DNA of 64,000 bases from Chimonanthus salicifolius (GCA_013350335.1 CM023540.1:21333828-21397827); one strand, 5' to 3'. Positions 36,761 through 48,310 are shown, numbered from the stretch's first letter. The notes: generated from the sequence alone by a model not told the origin. A program made the numbers and translations.

Positions 36761-36876
36761 AATGATTGAGTTAGGCTAGCGAGACACATTAGCAAGATAC
36801 ACTATGAGACACGTCATAAGATAGATTATGGATCCCACAAATTTAGGTTTATTTAATAGGTGATTATATGGATATG

Positions 36877-36935
<59 letters not shown>

Positions 36936-37640
36936 ACCTAGGAGAAACCTCAAACCCACCTCAACTTACGCCTCGGCCATAGCCCTCCTAAAACTCCTGG
37001 GGGGTGCAACATAGACCCCATACTTCCGGGTAAAGATCACTGGGACTCAAACTAGTGACCTCTCCCTTCTCGAGGGGAGTGGCCACCAGTTGTGCTTCCC
37101 ACCGGTGGGTATGGATATGAAGTATATAAAGTTTTACTATCAATTGATGATTTAAGTCGTACAATCTCGGCCTTTAAATTTTGATGAGTATGAGGTCATT
37201 GATTTTTAAAATTTTAAAATCAAGAGATAAAATAATTAGATAAAGGTAAAACTTCATATAATAACTAATTATATGATCTTCTTTACATTAGATCCAATAA
37301 TATAGATCCTAAAAATCTAATTTTAAAATAGAGTTTTTGTTGATTAAGGTAAGGGCCTTAAGGCATAGCATTTGGAGCAACTGGAAAGGAGGCAGAAACA
37401 AATAAAAGTGGTTGACAAACAAGAGTCATTTAGATTTCACTCTAATCTTATATTGTAATTTATTTATTTTTATAATTTTAAGTTAAAATCAAATAATTAG
37501 AAAATGTTTAACAAGTTAATTTTATAAATATGAAAATAGAAAAATAGATCATAAAGGAAAAGAATAGAGAAATCTTCAATTTTTATAATTAGAGATACCC
37601 CTTTTCAAACCCTTATCTAGGTTACTTTTTCCATTGTACT
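36761..37640. repeat. AT microsatellite and minus-strand SINE-like repeat; otherwise no gene
   Basis: 36879-36932 is a pure AT repeat. 36935-37110 reads, on the minus strand, GGGAGAGGTCACTAGTTTGA then GTCCCAGTG, a B-box-like word within a tRNA-derived-looking unit. The remainder to 37640 is AT-rich with no feature. Confidence 0.5.
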
Positions 37641-38486
37641 CTTATCAAAAAAAAAAAAAAAATCTCCTTTGTAAACATTACAATGGATACACACTGAATT
37701 GAAGATCAGATTTTCCCGTAGAGATCAAATTTCTGAAAAAAATGTAGGCTTTTCTGTTATTTGATACATCCATCACTTTAACAACCTACTGAACAATATT
37801 TTCAGTAAAAAGAATTTGGAAGAAGTCTTGAAGGAGACTTGGAAGATCTTAAGTATTGGTGAGTGAAAATTAATGAATCAAAGTCATCACCTTGAAGATG
37901 TTAGCAGCTAATGTTGAGTTTTCGAAGTATACATGCAAGGAAGGATTGTTTCACTTCTGTTTGTCTCAAAGGACAAGTACTTACAATTCTCTTCTAATAA
38001 GAGAATTTCAAAGGGCAAGTTATTAGGCGTCTCTTCTGATAAGAGAATTTTTTTTCCAAAGACTTTTAAAGATCAGCCAGCAGCTTTTGCTCTTGACTCC
38101 GGAGAATGGAATATTCTTTCATTTAGGAGAAGGCAGGTGGTAGATATCTTTTTATTTGAACACATGGTTCATTCAGTTGAGAGTCGATGACAGTCCATCT
38201 AAGTAAGTAGCTTTATTCATTAAAAATATAGAGATATTCATTTTTATTCTTTTTAAGCAATTAATAAGTTTAAAAAGGTTTAAAGAGCAAATAATTATAA
38301 CATAAAAGAATTTAAAGTCGGAAAAATATTCTCGTGTGTGGTTCAAACATGAGAAACGTTGTCCGTTGTTATGTGTCCCAACAACCCAACACAACTTTGA
38401 CCATTATAAATAACTCCCAATTGTTTAATTAAACCCACTAAAGCATTTGCACTGCACTGCACTGAACTCCTGAGAGAGAGAGAGAG
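37641..38486 (+). promoter_or_regulatory. 5' flank and promoter of MYB copy 3
   Basis: TATAAATA at 38405-38412, 75 bp before the ATG at 38487; the 5' leader ends in a GA repeat. AACATGAGAAACGTTGTCC at about 38347-38363 is the conserved promoter block, but its ACGTGG core is changed to ACGTTG (38356-38361). 37800-37900 (GAAGTCTTGAAGGAG, then AAGATCTTAAGT) matches 43290-43345 upstream of copy 4, showing shared descent of the flanks. Confidence 0.65.
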
Positions 38487-39951
38487 ATGGAGAACAAGGG
38501 TGTAAGAAAAGGTGCATGGACTGAGGAAGAAGATACACTTCTGAGAAAATGCATTGAGAAACATGGAGAAGGGAATTGGCGTCTGGTTCCTTTCAGGGCA
38601 GGTGGTATACAATACATTGGCATATTTCTTATAAAATTGTTGTTTGGATAGAGTAAAATGTTGAATATATTTTATGATTGAATTTGCAGGTCTTAGACGG
38701 TGCCGGAAGAGTTGCAGACTGAGATGGTTGAACTATCTGAATCCAAATATCAAGCGAGGAGTGTTTGAGGAAGACGAAGTCGATCTCATCATCAGGCTTC
38801 ATAAACTATTAGGAAATAGGCAAGTGATACTGCTTCCTTTAATGTTGCAGATAATTGTATATACTTTGATTTGTGCATGAGTTCATTGATATGGGGTGAT
38901 GAGGGTGGTTTTTTTTTTTTTTTTTCATCCTCATTTTCTGAAAGATATCAGTTTAACTCATTCTATGAGCTAGTAGTTAATATAGTTTCACTTGGAAATA
39001 GCAAATGATCAAGTTACAAACTTTATCTCTGTTTCGATTTTATTTTTATCGAGTTCCACTGAGGGGACTTTTCTACGTGACTGATAGGTTGGGTCCACAA
39101 CCTACCCATATATAAGCGGGTTCAACCTCAGATAGATGGCATACTGTCTGATGATGATTCTTATAAGTGAATTTAGGTCAACCAAACTTATTTACTAAAT
39201 GAGTCAATATTATAGCATTACAAATAAATGTGAACAGAAAAGGCCCTATTATGTGTGGTTGGGCTTGATCATTTCTCATGCATCAAACCACAAGTTTTAT
39301 TGTAAAAGCTTCTTTAATGTTTGTGTGCATGAATATAATCTGCAAGGCTTTCACCATATTTTTCGATATTATTGAACTATTAGTGTTAGGATTGAAGTCG
39401 ATCTTAGATAGATATGGGAATCTACACTATGATGATGATGACGAAGAAGAAGTGGTAGGATTGAAGTTATGTTACAGTATAATTATACTACTAGTGTCAC
39501 TAAAACATGTTGTCTTGTCCATAGATGGTCACTAATTGCAGGTCGGATTCCAGGAAGAACGGCAAATGATATCAAGAACTATTGGAACTCTCATTTGAAC
39601 AAAAAGCTCGGGAGAGAAACAAACTTGGAAAACTCTCAATCAGAAAATACGAAGATTAAAGTTATAAAACCTCAAGCTCAGACCTTATCTTCTAGTTCAA
39701 AGTGGTTGAATGGATTTGGGTCATCTACAGACGTCCAACCACAACCAATATCCAGTAATGCAACGCTGCCGGCGGCTCAAGAGGATTCTATTTCCTGGTG
39801 GGAGAGGCTGTTGGCTGTTGAAGAGGAAGAAAAGAATGGAACAATAAACTTGAGCAGCTGGGTAGGACAAGAGTTGCCTGAGAGCTTTTGGGTGGAAGAG
39901 AGAGAGAAAGAGAAGAGGAGGAGAGATGATGAAAGTGGGAGAATGGGATGA
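38487..39951 (+). CDS. MYB copy 3, subgroup 6 R2R3-MYB with shortened C-terminus
   Basis: Exons 38487-38601, 38690-38819 (130 bp) and 39525-39951 encode 223 residues. The start is six codons shorter than in copies 2 and 4. R2 and R3 are complete, with [10 protein letters not shown], the whole bHLH-contact signature (D70 to R89) and ANDI. Intron 1 is 88 bp and is the empty site for the retrotransposon found in copies 1 and 2. Intron 2 has the GC donor (38820). The subgroup 6 motif is altered to KPQAQTL. Relative to copy 4, a net 5-bp loss in the glutamate-rich tail shifts the frame and ends it at TGA 39949-39951, removing the [12 protein letters not shown] end. It also keeps a 15-residue segment ([11 protein letters not shown]) missing from copies 2 and 4. 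DNA binding looks possible; activation strength is doubtful. Confidence 0.88.
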
Positions 39952-41339
39952 CATGGAGCTGGACTTGGGATATTTGGGGCCTACTGGGGACATAAACTTT
40001 AATGTTGTTGCCCACCCAATTCATAACCTTCTTAATATTGGTATCATTGTATGTTTTTCTTTATCAGTGCATACATTTGATTATTGATGTCGTGATGTTT
40101 AGCAACATTAAACGATTATGTGAAAAATATGAACTTCTAATAGTTGTTATTATCAACATTGAGGTAATGTTATGAAATGAATAGTTGATAAGTTGAGTTT
40201 TAATGACTGAAAGTGTTTCCGTGTCTCGCCTCGCCTGATAAGTTCTTCAGGGTATGTGCACCCCTCCCTACATACATGTCGGATTCAAACAGTAAAACCT
40301 TATTCTATACATATCTCAAGGAAAATGATCATTCATTGAAGCTACCGGATATTGTAATTTAGTTATGAGAAGATATAAGTAGAAGCAATTAGGCAACTAG
40401 ATTTGTTGACAAAAACCAGTAGTACTAAATGTTGCCAAATTAATAGCCACTCAGCCATTCTTATTTATTTGGTTCTAAAGAGAGCACGTATTGCTGGTTT
40501 GATTAAAGATAAAATGCGCCGAAAATACAAATCAGATTGGCTAAAATTTGGACCCTTGGTGCAGACATTATGATGCAGTCATCGAACAAATTTCATTACT
40601 TAGAGAAGTGACAAGTGTTATTTTATTGTATAATAACAAATTCTAACTCCCTTTTAACATTTTCTTAGAAGTATTTAAGTTCTTCTTGGTACATATTCAT
40701 TCATTTTTCACAAAGTATTTTATTAGAATTTATTTGCATTAATTGGAGGATTCCATTTATCATACCAAATATTATTTTTTTATTATAAAAAAAGTAAAAT
40801 TTATTTGAATTCAACATTTCTATCTACTTGTCAATGAGTAAAAAGTTAATTTTGGTTTTAAAACATTTTAAAATTTTATTTTGATTAATTTTGAATTTTT
40901 AATTTAAAAGGGTTGGAGTGATAGTTAGAAATCCGCCTCAAAAAAACTTAAATGAACCCAACCCAAATAACCCCAATCAAATCTAGCCCAAATTCATATT
41001 GGCCAGACCAACTAAGGTGGACCCAACCCAAGTTGCATTCCTACACTATCTTAATTCAATTAGCTTAAAAACCTCAAAAAAATGGCAAAGAAAAATGGTG
41101 TTGTTTAAAGGAATGATTAAATCCAACCAACTATCTACATGTTTGTTGGATGGCTATATTGAAAGAACACTGTTGATTTACATCTCTTAATTTTCAATTT
41201 GATTCGATGAACATATTTAGTATGTGATGGCCGGCACCTAGTGGAGGAGGGGAAATTCCAAACATCGTGCATGGAAGAGAGAGGGAAAATCTCGAGTGGA
41301 AGGAGGAGAGCTCCACTAGGCAAGAGTGAAAAACTTGGC
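39952..41339. other. 3' flank of MYB copy 3, no gene
   Basis: 40516-40575 (CGAAAATACAAATCAGATTG, then ACCCTTGGTGCAG) is repeated at 46006-46066 after copy 4. 40730-40830 matches 18834-18950 after copy 2. 40909-40950 is the first part of the shared SINE. Confidence 0.55.
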
Positions 41340-41830
41340 AGTGAGGTGCTGGGACGTTATCCCACATAGCTTGGAATAGTTGTCTGGATCCTGTATATAA
41401 GTAACGCTCTTCCTTGTCCTAGCATGAGGCCTCCTAGGCGTGTGTTGTCGGGTTGAAACTCAATGGTCACGTACTAGGAACAAAACCTCGAGGGATGGCA
41501 GTAGTTTCAGCCACATGGAGCTCCCAAAGAGGACAATATCATGCCGTTGAATACTCTGATATCCGGTTGAGGCATCATAGTTGTGTGTAGTCGGGTTGGA
41601 GATCGAGGACCACGTACTTGGAACAAAACCTTGAGAGATGGTCGTGTTTGAGCCACATGGAGCTCCTAAGAGAGGACAATATCATGTCGTTGCGTACTTT
41701 GATACCCAAATGATACCTTTTGGAGTGTGTGTATGGACGCACATTCCAATGCAAAACTGTGAGGATGTATGAGTGCCCGAAGCAGTCAATACCTTACTGG
41801 GTGGGGCTGCATCGTTACATGGTGAACCAT
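41340..41830 (+). mobile_element. LTR/TRIM fragments, family C, partly duplicated
   Basis: Has GGGACGTTATCCCACATAG, TATATAAGTAACGCTCTTCC, GCATGAGGCCTCCTAGGCG, then the CACGTACTAGGAACAAAACC to GGACAATATCATG block twice (about 41466-41550 and 41610-41690). Ends with the ATTCCAATGCAAAACTGTGA block. Non-coding. Confidence 0.55.
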
Positions 41831-42218
41831 AAACGTATAATTTGATGATTATGATAATGAAATTAAGATTGTTTTTTCAGTATTAGTTAATTTATGAATT
41901 TGCATAAGTTTAAGTTCGTGTGCTAAAACGGCTCCAGTTAGTAAGTTGGACTTGATTATTTCTCCTCTATTTACCGACATATTTTTAAAAAATGCTTTTA
42001 ATATTTGTGAGCAATACATATTGATCTTCCCATAATCTTCAACTTTGGCCTTTCATTTTTGATATATTTAACTAGAAAGTGTAAGTATGATTTGCTTCAA
42101 AATGGGTGAAATTATCCTCTCTCTATCTAGTTTTACATATCTTCACCAAAGCAGAATTTAACTCAAGAGGTCAATTTGTCTTTCTTTAGTTTCACTAATA
42201 CATGTTACCTTGCCTGTA
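41831..42218. other. Intergenic, no gene; start of the MYB-like region
   Basis: AT-rich. From about 42180 it aligns with the end of MYB intron 2 (TTTCACTAATACATGTTACC against the paralogue text). Confidence 0.45.
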
Positions 42219-42642
42219 GATGGTCACATATTGCAGGTGGGCCTCCAGGAAGGACAGCTAATGATAATAACTACTGGAACTCACACTTGAGCAAGAGGCT
42301 TGCCAAGCAAATAAACTTTGAAATGTTTCTTCTAATTGCAAGTGTTTGGAAGCATATAGATCATCTACAGAGATCCAACCACAACCAATGTCCAAGAGGC
42401 AAAGTTGCCAACACCCCAAGAAGAAACCATTTAATGGTGGAAGAGCAAGTTGGCAAACGAAGAAGAAGATAAATGGAAGAATAAGCTCAAGCAATGGCGA
42501 ATTGCTTAGGAGAGGGGTTACCTGAGAGCTTTGGGGTGGATGAAAAAGAGAGAATGACATGGGAAATGGAAGATTTGATGAAGGTTGGAGAATGGAATGG
42601 CATGCTTATGAAGTTGGACTTTCAAGCCTATTCCACACATAA
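42219..42642 (+). pseudogene. Orphan, decayed exon 3 of a fifth MYB gene
   Basis: After an intron-like end (CCTGTAG), a frame gives [15 protein letters not shown] then [11 protein letters not shown], clearly R3 of the same family, with one codon lost (ANDIKNYW to ANDNNYW). Further on, decayed matches to the C-terminal region can be followed through LPESFGV..EKERM to a stop-equivalent at about 42642, but the frame is broken by TAA at 42470-42472 and indels. No exon 1 or 2 lies within 2 kb upstream. It keeps the segment before LPESF that copies 2 and 4 lost, so it branched earlier or retains the ancestral form. Confidence 0.9.
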
Positions 42643-43804
42643 CCTTTACCAAAATGTTAAGGAAAAATGTTAAGTAAAGTGATTGGTCCATCAATATTTT
42701 TATCTTTTGGTACACGAAATTTACGTGAAATACATATTTTATTCAAATAAATAGGAAGAGGGAAAGAAGAGAGATTTGAAAAAGTTTTGATAAAACTAGT
42801 ATTTTATATAAATTTAGTACACCAAAGGTAAAATCATTAGTGCATGAATCACTTCCCAAATGTTAAAATGTTAATGGTATTTTAAACATTATACTCTTAT
42901 TTAGATATATTTTTAGACATTTAAGAGATTGATCAACTTGAAGTTATCCTATTTAAAAAAAAAAAATCCAATTTAAAAGCTGCCTCTCTAAAAGTACTCT
43001 TGCGTTTCCCACAACCTACTGGACCATATTTATTTTTGTCTTTCAACATCTACGTGATGACAAAGAAGTAAGAAGAGCTCTACCAATTGAATACAATATA
43101 TAATGGGTTTTATGGATAATATAGTTCAAGAAAAGCATTTTAATATGATCATACAATATTATGAGATGAGCTATAAAAAGTCAACGAATTATAAAATTAA
43201 ATTTTCAAAATATAAAATTGTAAGACTAAAATAATCTTATGAGGATCAAATATTACATGGTCTATATAAAAAGCAAAGTATATACTTTCTTCAAAAGCAG
43301 TTTGAAGTCTTGAAAGAGAATTAGAAGATCTTAAGTTACTTGAAAGTAACTGAGTAGTCCATCTCCCTGTTTTCTATGTATTGGAGAGTGAAATTAATGT
43401 TAAGCAATAGATAGTCATTCCAATCATTCATGTTCTTTATAAATTCTTAGAATTCCATCTACACTTCCTATGCGTAACTCATTTGCAGCTCCAATAATTC
43501 CCCTTTTAAATGAGGTCAGTCATCCCTTCCGACTCGTGGATCTCCTGATTCCACATGAAATAACCTGAAACTACAGCATTGCTGATTTTGTGTTAGATGG
43601 ACAGTTAGGTGGCTGATGAATGGTGACCCATGTTACCGTCATCAATTACAGTGCTAGGAATCCTCTCTTGTGGTTCAAACATGAGAAACGTGGTCCCTTT
43701 CTTATCTGTCCCAATAGACCAACACAACTATGACAACTTATAAGTAAGTCCCAACTGTTTAATTAAAACCACTAAAGCATTTGCACTGCAAGAGAGAGAG
43801 AGAG
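42643..43804 (+). promoter_or_regulatory. 5' flank and promoter of MYB copy 4
   Basis: The conserved promoter block has ACGTGG at 43688-43693, but the TATA position reads TATAAGTA (43739-43746) where the paralogues have TATAAATA. A GA repeat precedes the ATG at 43805. 43290-43345 matches the copy 3 flank. 42950-42970 is an A-tract. No other gene. Confidence 0.65.
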
Positions 43805-45189
43805 ATGGGTCATTTGCAAAGGATGGAGAACAATGGTGTAAGAAAAGGTGCATGGACTGAAGAAGAAGATATACTTCTGAGAAAATGCATTGATAAATAT
43901 GGAGAAGGGAATTGGCGTCTAGTTCCTTTCAGGGCAGGTGGTATATAATGAGAGAGAGAGAGACGTATAAACTTGGTTTTTGGATGAAGTAAAATGTTTG
44001 AATATATTTCATGATTGAATTTGCAGGTCTTAGACGGTGCCGGAAGAGTTGCAGACTGAGATGGTTGAACTATCTTCATCCAAATATCAAGCGAGGAGAG
44101 TTTGAGGAAGATGAAGTTGATCTCATCATCAGGCTTCATAAACTATTAGGAAATAGGCAAGTGATATGGCCTCTTTCAATGTTGCAGATAATTGTTACCC
44201 AAAACTAGTGGTTGGACTTGATCATTTCTCATGCATTAAATCACGGTCAGCGATCCTCCTACGGACATTATGTGTTTAATGACACGGGTTTTAGTGTATT
44301 CTCGATTTTATCCTTCGCATGAACAATAAAATTTCGATGGGTTTACTTTTACTGTTCATCTGAATTTCGACGAGCCGAGTTGCACTGCACTGTTAATGAA
44401 TTTTGGCATTCTTTTTTCTTCGGTACGACATGTGGAGGTCAAATTGGGCATCACGGTAAAACCCATGTCTGTATACACAAAATGCTCATGTGAAGATCGC
44501 TGACCTTAAATCACGAGTTTTATTGTAAAAGCTTCTTTAATGTCTCTCTGCATTAATATAATCTTCAAAGCTTCCATCATATTTTTGGATATTATTGAAC
44601 TATAACTGTTAGGATTAAAGTCGATCCTACATCTCGAATTTGTCATATTATGATAATGATGATGAAGAACAAGTGTTAGGATTGAAGTTATGTTACATGC
44701 TTACAGCATAATTATACTTCTAGTGTCACTAAAACATGTTGTCTTGTCCATAGATGGTCACTAATTGCAGGTAGGATTCCCGGAAGAACGGCAAACGATA
44801 TCAAGAACTATTGGAACTCTCATTTGAACAAAAAGCTTGCGAGAGAAACAAACTTGGAAAAATCTCAAACAGAAAATACGAAGATTAAAGTTATAAAGCC
44901 TCAAGCTCGAACCTTTTCTTCTAGTTCAAAGTGGTTGAATGGATTTGGGTCATCTACAGACGTCCAACCACAACCAATATCCAGTAATGCAACGCTGCCG
45001 GCGGCTCAAGAGGATTCTATTTCCTGGTGGAAGAGGCTGTTGGCTGTTGGAGAGGAAGAAGAGTTGCCTGAGAGCTTTTGTGTGGAAGAGGAAGAGAGAA
45101 TGGGAAAGGGAGGAGGAGAGATGATGGAGGTGGGAGGGTGGGATGATATAGAGCTGGACTTGGATATTTGGGGCCTACTGGGGACATAA
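43805..45189 (+). CDS. MYB copy 4, intact anthocyanin-type R2R3-MYB (subgroup 6)
   Basis: Exons 43805-43937, 44027-44156 (130 bp) and 44754-45189 give 232 residues, co-linear with copy 2. R2 has [10 protein letters not shown] and R3 has ANDI (101-104). The bHLH signature is complete (D76, L77, R80, L84, L91, R95), and the subgroup 6 motif is KPQARTF (136-142). The C-terminal part holds an SSSSKWLNG stretch, WWKRLL, a glutamate-rich run and the acidic end [13 protein letters not shown]. By family knowledge such proteins enter the nucleus and activate late flavonoid genes with bHLH and WD40 partners. Intron 1 is 89 bp; intron 2 (597 bp) has a GC donor at 44157 and a 261-bp MITE. Of the cluster this is the best candidate for a working regulator, though its TATA box is altered. 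Confidence 0.94.
44245..44505. mobile_element. Mutator-type MITE in intron 2 of MYB copy 4
   Basis: Terminal inverted repeats GGTCAGCGATC and GATCGCTGACC, with the 9-bp target duplication TTAAATCAC at 44236-44244 and 44506-44514. The empty site survives in copy 2 (GCATTAAATCACAAGTTTTA near 18102) and, slightly changed, in copy 3 (near 39280), so the insertion is specific to copy 4. No coding capacity. Confidence 0.93.
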
Positions 45190-46795
45190 AGTTTAATGTT
45201 GGAGCCCACCCAATTCTATCCCCTTCTTCAGTTTGTCTTGTACTCAATGATTGTATGTCTTCCGTTATGACTGCAAAGTTACGTCGATAATAACAATATT
45301 TGATGCACTGGATAGACGGTAGTAAGGTAATAATGAGTTGCATATGTTTTAAAAGATTAGTCAATAAAATTTCCTATAGACGAGAAGCTTATAGTGAGTA
45401 AATGGTTAATTTTGGTTTTAAAACATTTCAAAAATACTATTTTGGTTAATTTTGGTTTTTTAATTTAAAGGAGTTGCAATAATGGCTAGGAACCCTTCTC
45501 AGAAAGTTAGGGTACTGAGTTCGGTTCCTACTCCATGCGAAAAGACTAATCTCTATAAAGTTATCCAGTGGGTAAGTAGGGAGGCTCACACATACCTCGA
45601 AAATTAGTCACGTATTCTAAAAAACCTGCACACCTTGATAATAAAATAAAATACTATATTACGTTATGAGATCTTATCTTGAATTCTAAAGGTTAAACTA
45701 TCCATAACTAAATGAATAAATAAAAAGTTCAACACAAATTGTCTATGAAACTCATATATGCATGAAATGAATTTGAATTCAACCCACGCCATTAACTCTA
45801 TTTCTTGCTGATCACATTTTTTTTGAAACATCCAACATTAATCCTAACCCAAGTAACCCCAATTAAATCTTAGCCCAAATTCATGTTGGCCAGACCAAGT
45901 TAGGTTGACCCATAATGTCTCGGCGATATCTTGTCCATTAATGTGATGCAATCGGCTATATACAATACATATCAGCCAAAATATATTGAATAAGCCCAAA
46001 AATAATATGCACCGAAAATACATGTCAGATTGGCTAAAATTTGGACCCTTGGTGCAGGCATTAAAATCATACTGTTAGTATATTTATAATATGAGCTGTA
46101 TCTACATCTATACTAATTCAAAATTAATGGTGTCATTAAAGGTTTATCAAGCATTCAAATTTAGCTTAATATTAACATTATAGGATGCCATATTCTAGGT
46201 GCATAAATACAATAATGAAAAATGAATTTAATAAGATATCATTTAATCTATTAGGGCATGTTTGTATCGCAATAGTTTCATAGAAATGAAAAATGATTTT
46301 CATAAAGGAAGCAAACCTTTTCTATAAAAAATAGTTTCCATGGCTTGAACATTTTTAATAAGAAGCGTGAAAAATGAATTCCTTAAGTAAATATGAATTT
46401 CTCTAGTATATCAATCTTAAGAAGGTGAAGAGCTATAGTGGCTTGTGTCAAACAAAATCTTTCAATTTTATTTTCTATTATGCCCTCTCTCCATTTTCTT
46501 TTGCTTTTTTAATTTACGTGTAGGAAACAGCGAGATATCTAGCGTAAAACTCCCACGAGTGAATCCATTATTATGATCCTCTCTTTATATATATATATAT
46601 ATATATATCAGGGGTTTACGCTCGAGATATCTCGACCGATATGACCGAGATCTCGTTGATATCGGCCGATACACAAAATAGGTCTAAAAAATAATCTTAC
46701 AGTAAGGTCCCCTGAGATTTTAGGGCCTCTGCAGTAGTGCCCCTCTTATCAATTTTACCTAAAGTCTCTCAAATTTTAAGAGTTCTCAGGACCGA
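45190..46795. other. 3' flank of MYB copy 4, SINE and repeats, no gene
   Basis: 45471-45653 is the SINE shared with the other MYB 3' flanks (GAGTTCGGTTCC B-box-like word, A-rich end). 46006-46066 matches the copy 3 flank. 46585-46608 is an AT repeat abutting CAGGGGTTTACGCTCGAG, an incomplete copy of the TATCGGCCGATA element. Nothing codes. Confidence 0.55.
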
Positions 46796-47480
46796 CACTG
46801 GTTATCATGAGTCGTAACAATGACGATCGGCTGAAAAGATAGTAAACGTGCCTCATAAAAATGTAAGGCCTGTGAAATTCTCAAACTCACCACTCCAAAG
46901 ATTTCAATAGATCAAATTTGGGTAAGGCCCATTGCTTGTGTCAACCCTAAGTTATATTTTGAGGTGAGCTTGTTGGGCCTTTGAACTAAATTACTGTCCT
47001 CAATTTTCAGGTCAATCTTATACAGCGAATCCTATAATTTGATGGGACCAAAGCAAGATTGATAGAACATTTCGATACCTACTTGATTCAACAAAATAAT
47101 TAATTGATTCGACAATTCGATTCATTTGAAATTGAGCTCATTTACCAGTATGAAAAATACATATGAAGCACGTTACCAGAGTATGAATAGGTAGGTCTAT
47201 GATGAATATGCACCCATATACTTTTTCACCCCTTATACACAAAACTCCAAATCAAAGCTGTGAAATGTTTTTAATTTCTAAGAAATTATCCATTGTGAAC
47301 CAGGTGAATAACGTCTTATCAAGCTCATATTTACACCATTTCTCACACTAAAACCTATTAATATCCCCTAATTGGATCCATACTTAATTTGAATTCATTC
47401 CGATATAGACTCGCCATTAGATTATGCCAAGTCCTGTAGACCATTAAATTTTTGTTTCCATTAAAACCATTAATAAAGTA

Positions 47481-47675
47481 TTTTTTTTTTTTTATGACCA
47501 AGGTATCCAGGTCTCTTAGAGCACCCGATTAATCCTCACGGCATGTGCAAGACTTCTTGCCCACACACACCCGATAACTCTACAATAAGTTGTCCTTTGG
47601 GGTGGCATAAGAATCAAACTCAAAACTACTGCTTCTTATGACGAGTTCTTGACCATCACTCCAACTCCTTTGGTC
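47481..47675 (-). repeat. tRNA-type SINE, minus strand
   Basis: Read on the minus strand: GGAGTTGGAGTGATGGTCAA, TTTGAGTTTGATTC (B-box-like), GGATTAATCGGGTGCTCTAA, CCTGGATACCTTG and an A-tail (T-run at 47481-47493 on +). Same family as 18995-19157. Confidence 0.65.
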
Positions 47676-48055
47676 TATGTAAACGATAACCTGGTTCGCA
47701 ATGAATTGGTTCTCAACATATGATTTGTCTTGGATTTCTACTTACAATAAGCTTCAGCAAATACTATTTCATTTTACATGGAACTATAGGTTTCGCAGCA
47801 CTTCAAGTTTTAAGGGAGAACTGCTACATAACAAGAGGGCAGGGTAGATTTGCATGGTCAATTTCTCAAAGAATAGATAAAAAACGGTCTTGTTTTGTCC
47901 AATATAAGTTTTGCAAGTTTCTCACTTTAGATTTATTTTTATTTCTCCAATATTTGCACCCCTCGAGTAGGATAAGATGGAAAAATGAAGGATTCCTGAT
48001 TTTTAGAGATTTTAAAATTCATAAATTTTGTAATGCACAAACGTGATCTTTTAAG

Positions 48056-48209
48056 CAGGGGTCAAAATCTCGGATTCCACTGATATATCGGCCGCGAAAT
48101 CTCTCTCTCTCTCTTTTTAATTAAAACCACTGGTATCAGACAATATCTTCGATATATATCGGATATCGTCTAATATCGATAAATATCAACCGATACCTAT
48201 TATATCGGC

Positions 48210-48284
<75 letters not shown>

Positions 48285-48310
48285 TTTTAAAACCAATATT
48301 AAAACCCCTG
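48056..48310. mobile_element. hAT-type MITE with TATCGGCCGATA words (255 bp)
   Basis: Ends CAGGGGTCAAAATC and TTAAAACCCCTG; perfect 8-bp duplication CTTTTAAG at 48048-48055 and 48311-48318. The interior has repeated ATCGGCCGATAT-like palindromes and a long AT repeat (about 48212-48282). Same length as the copy at 51628-51882. Confidence 0.9.

Noticed and set aside
39278..39535. 85-codon frame with a hydrophobic end overlapping MYB copy 3 exon 3
   Set aside because: It lies in intron 2 and runs into exon 3 in another frame; not a gene.
47720..48046. 108-codon frame containing QVLRENCYITRGQGRFAWSI
   Set aside because: Slightly protein-like, but no domain is recognised and it sits in the loop of the inverted repeat between a SINE and a MITE. 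Kept only as a remark.
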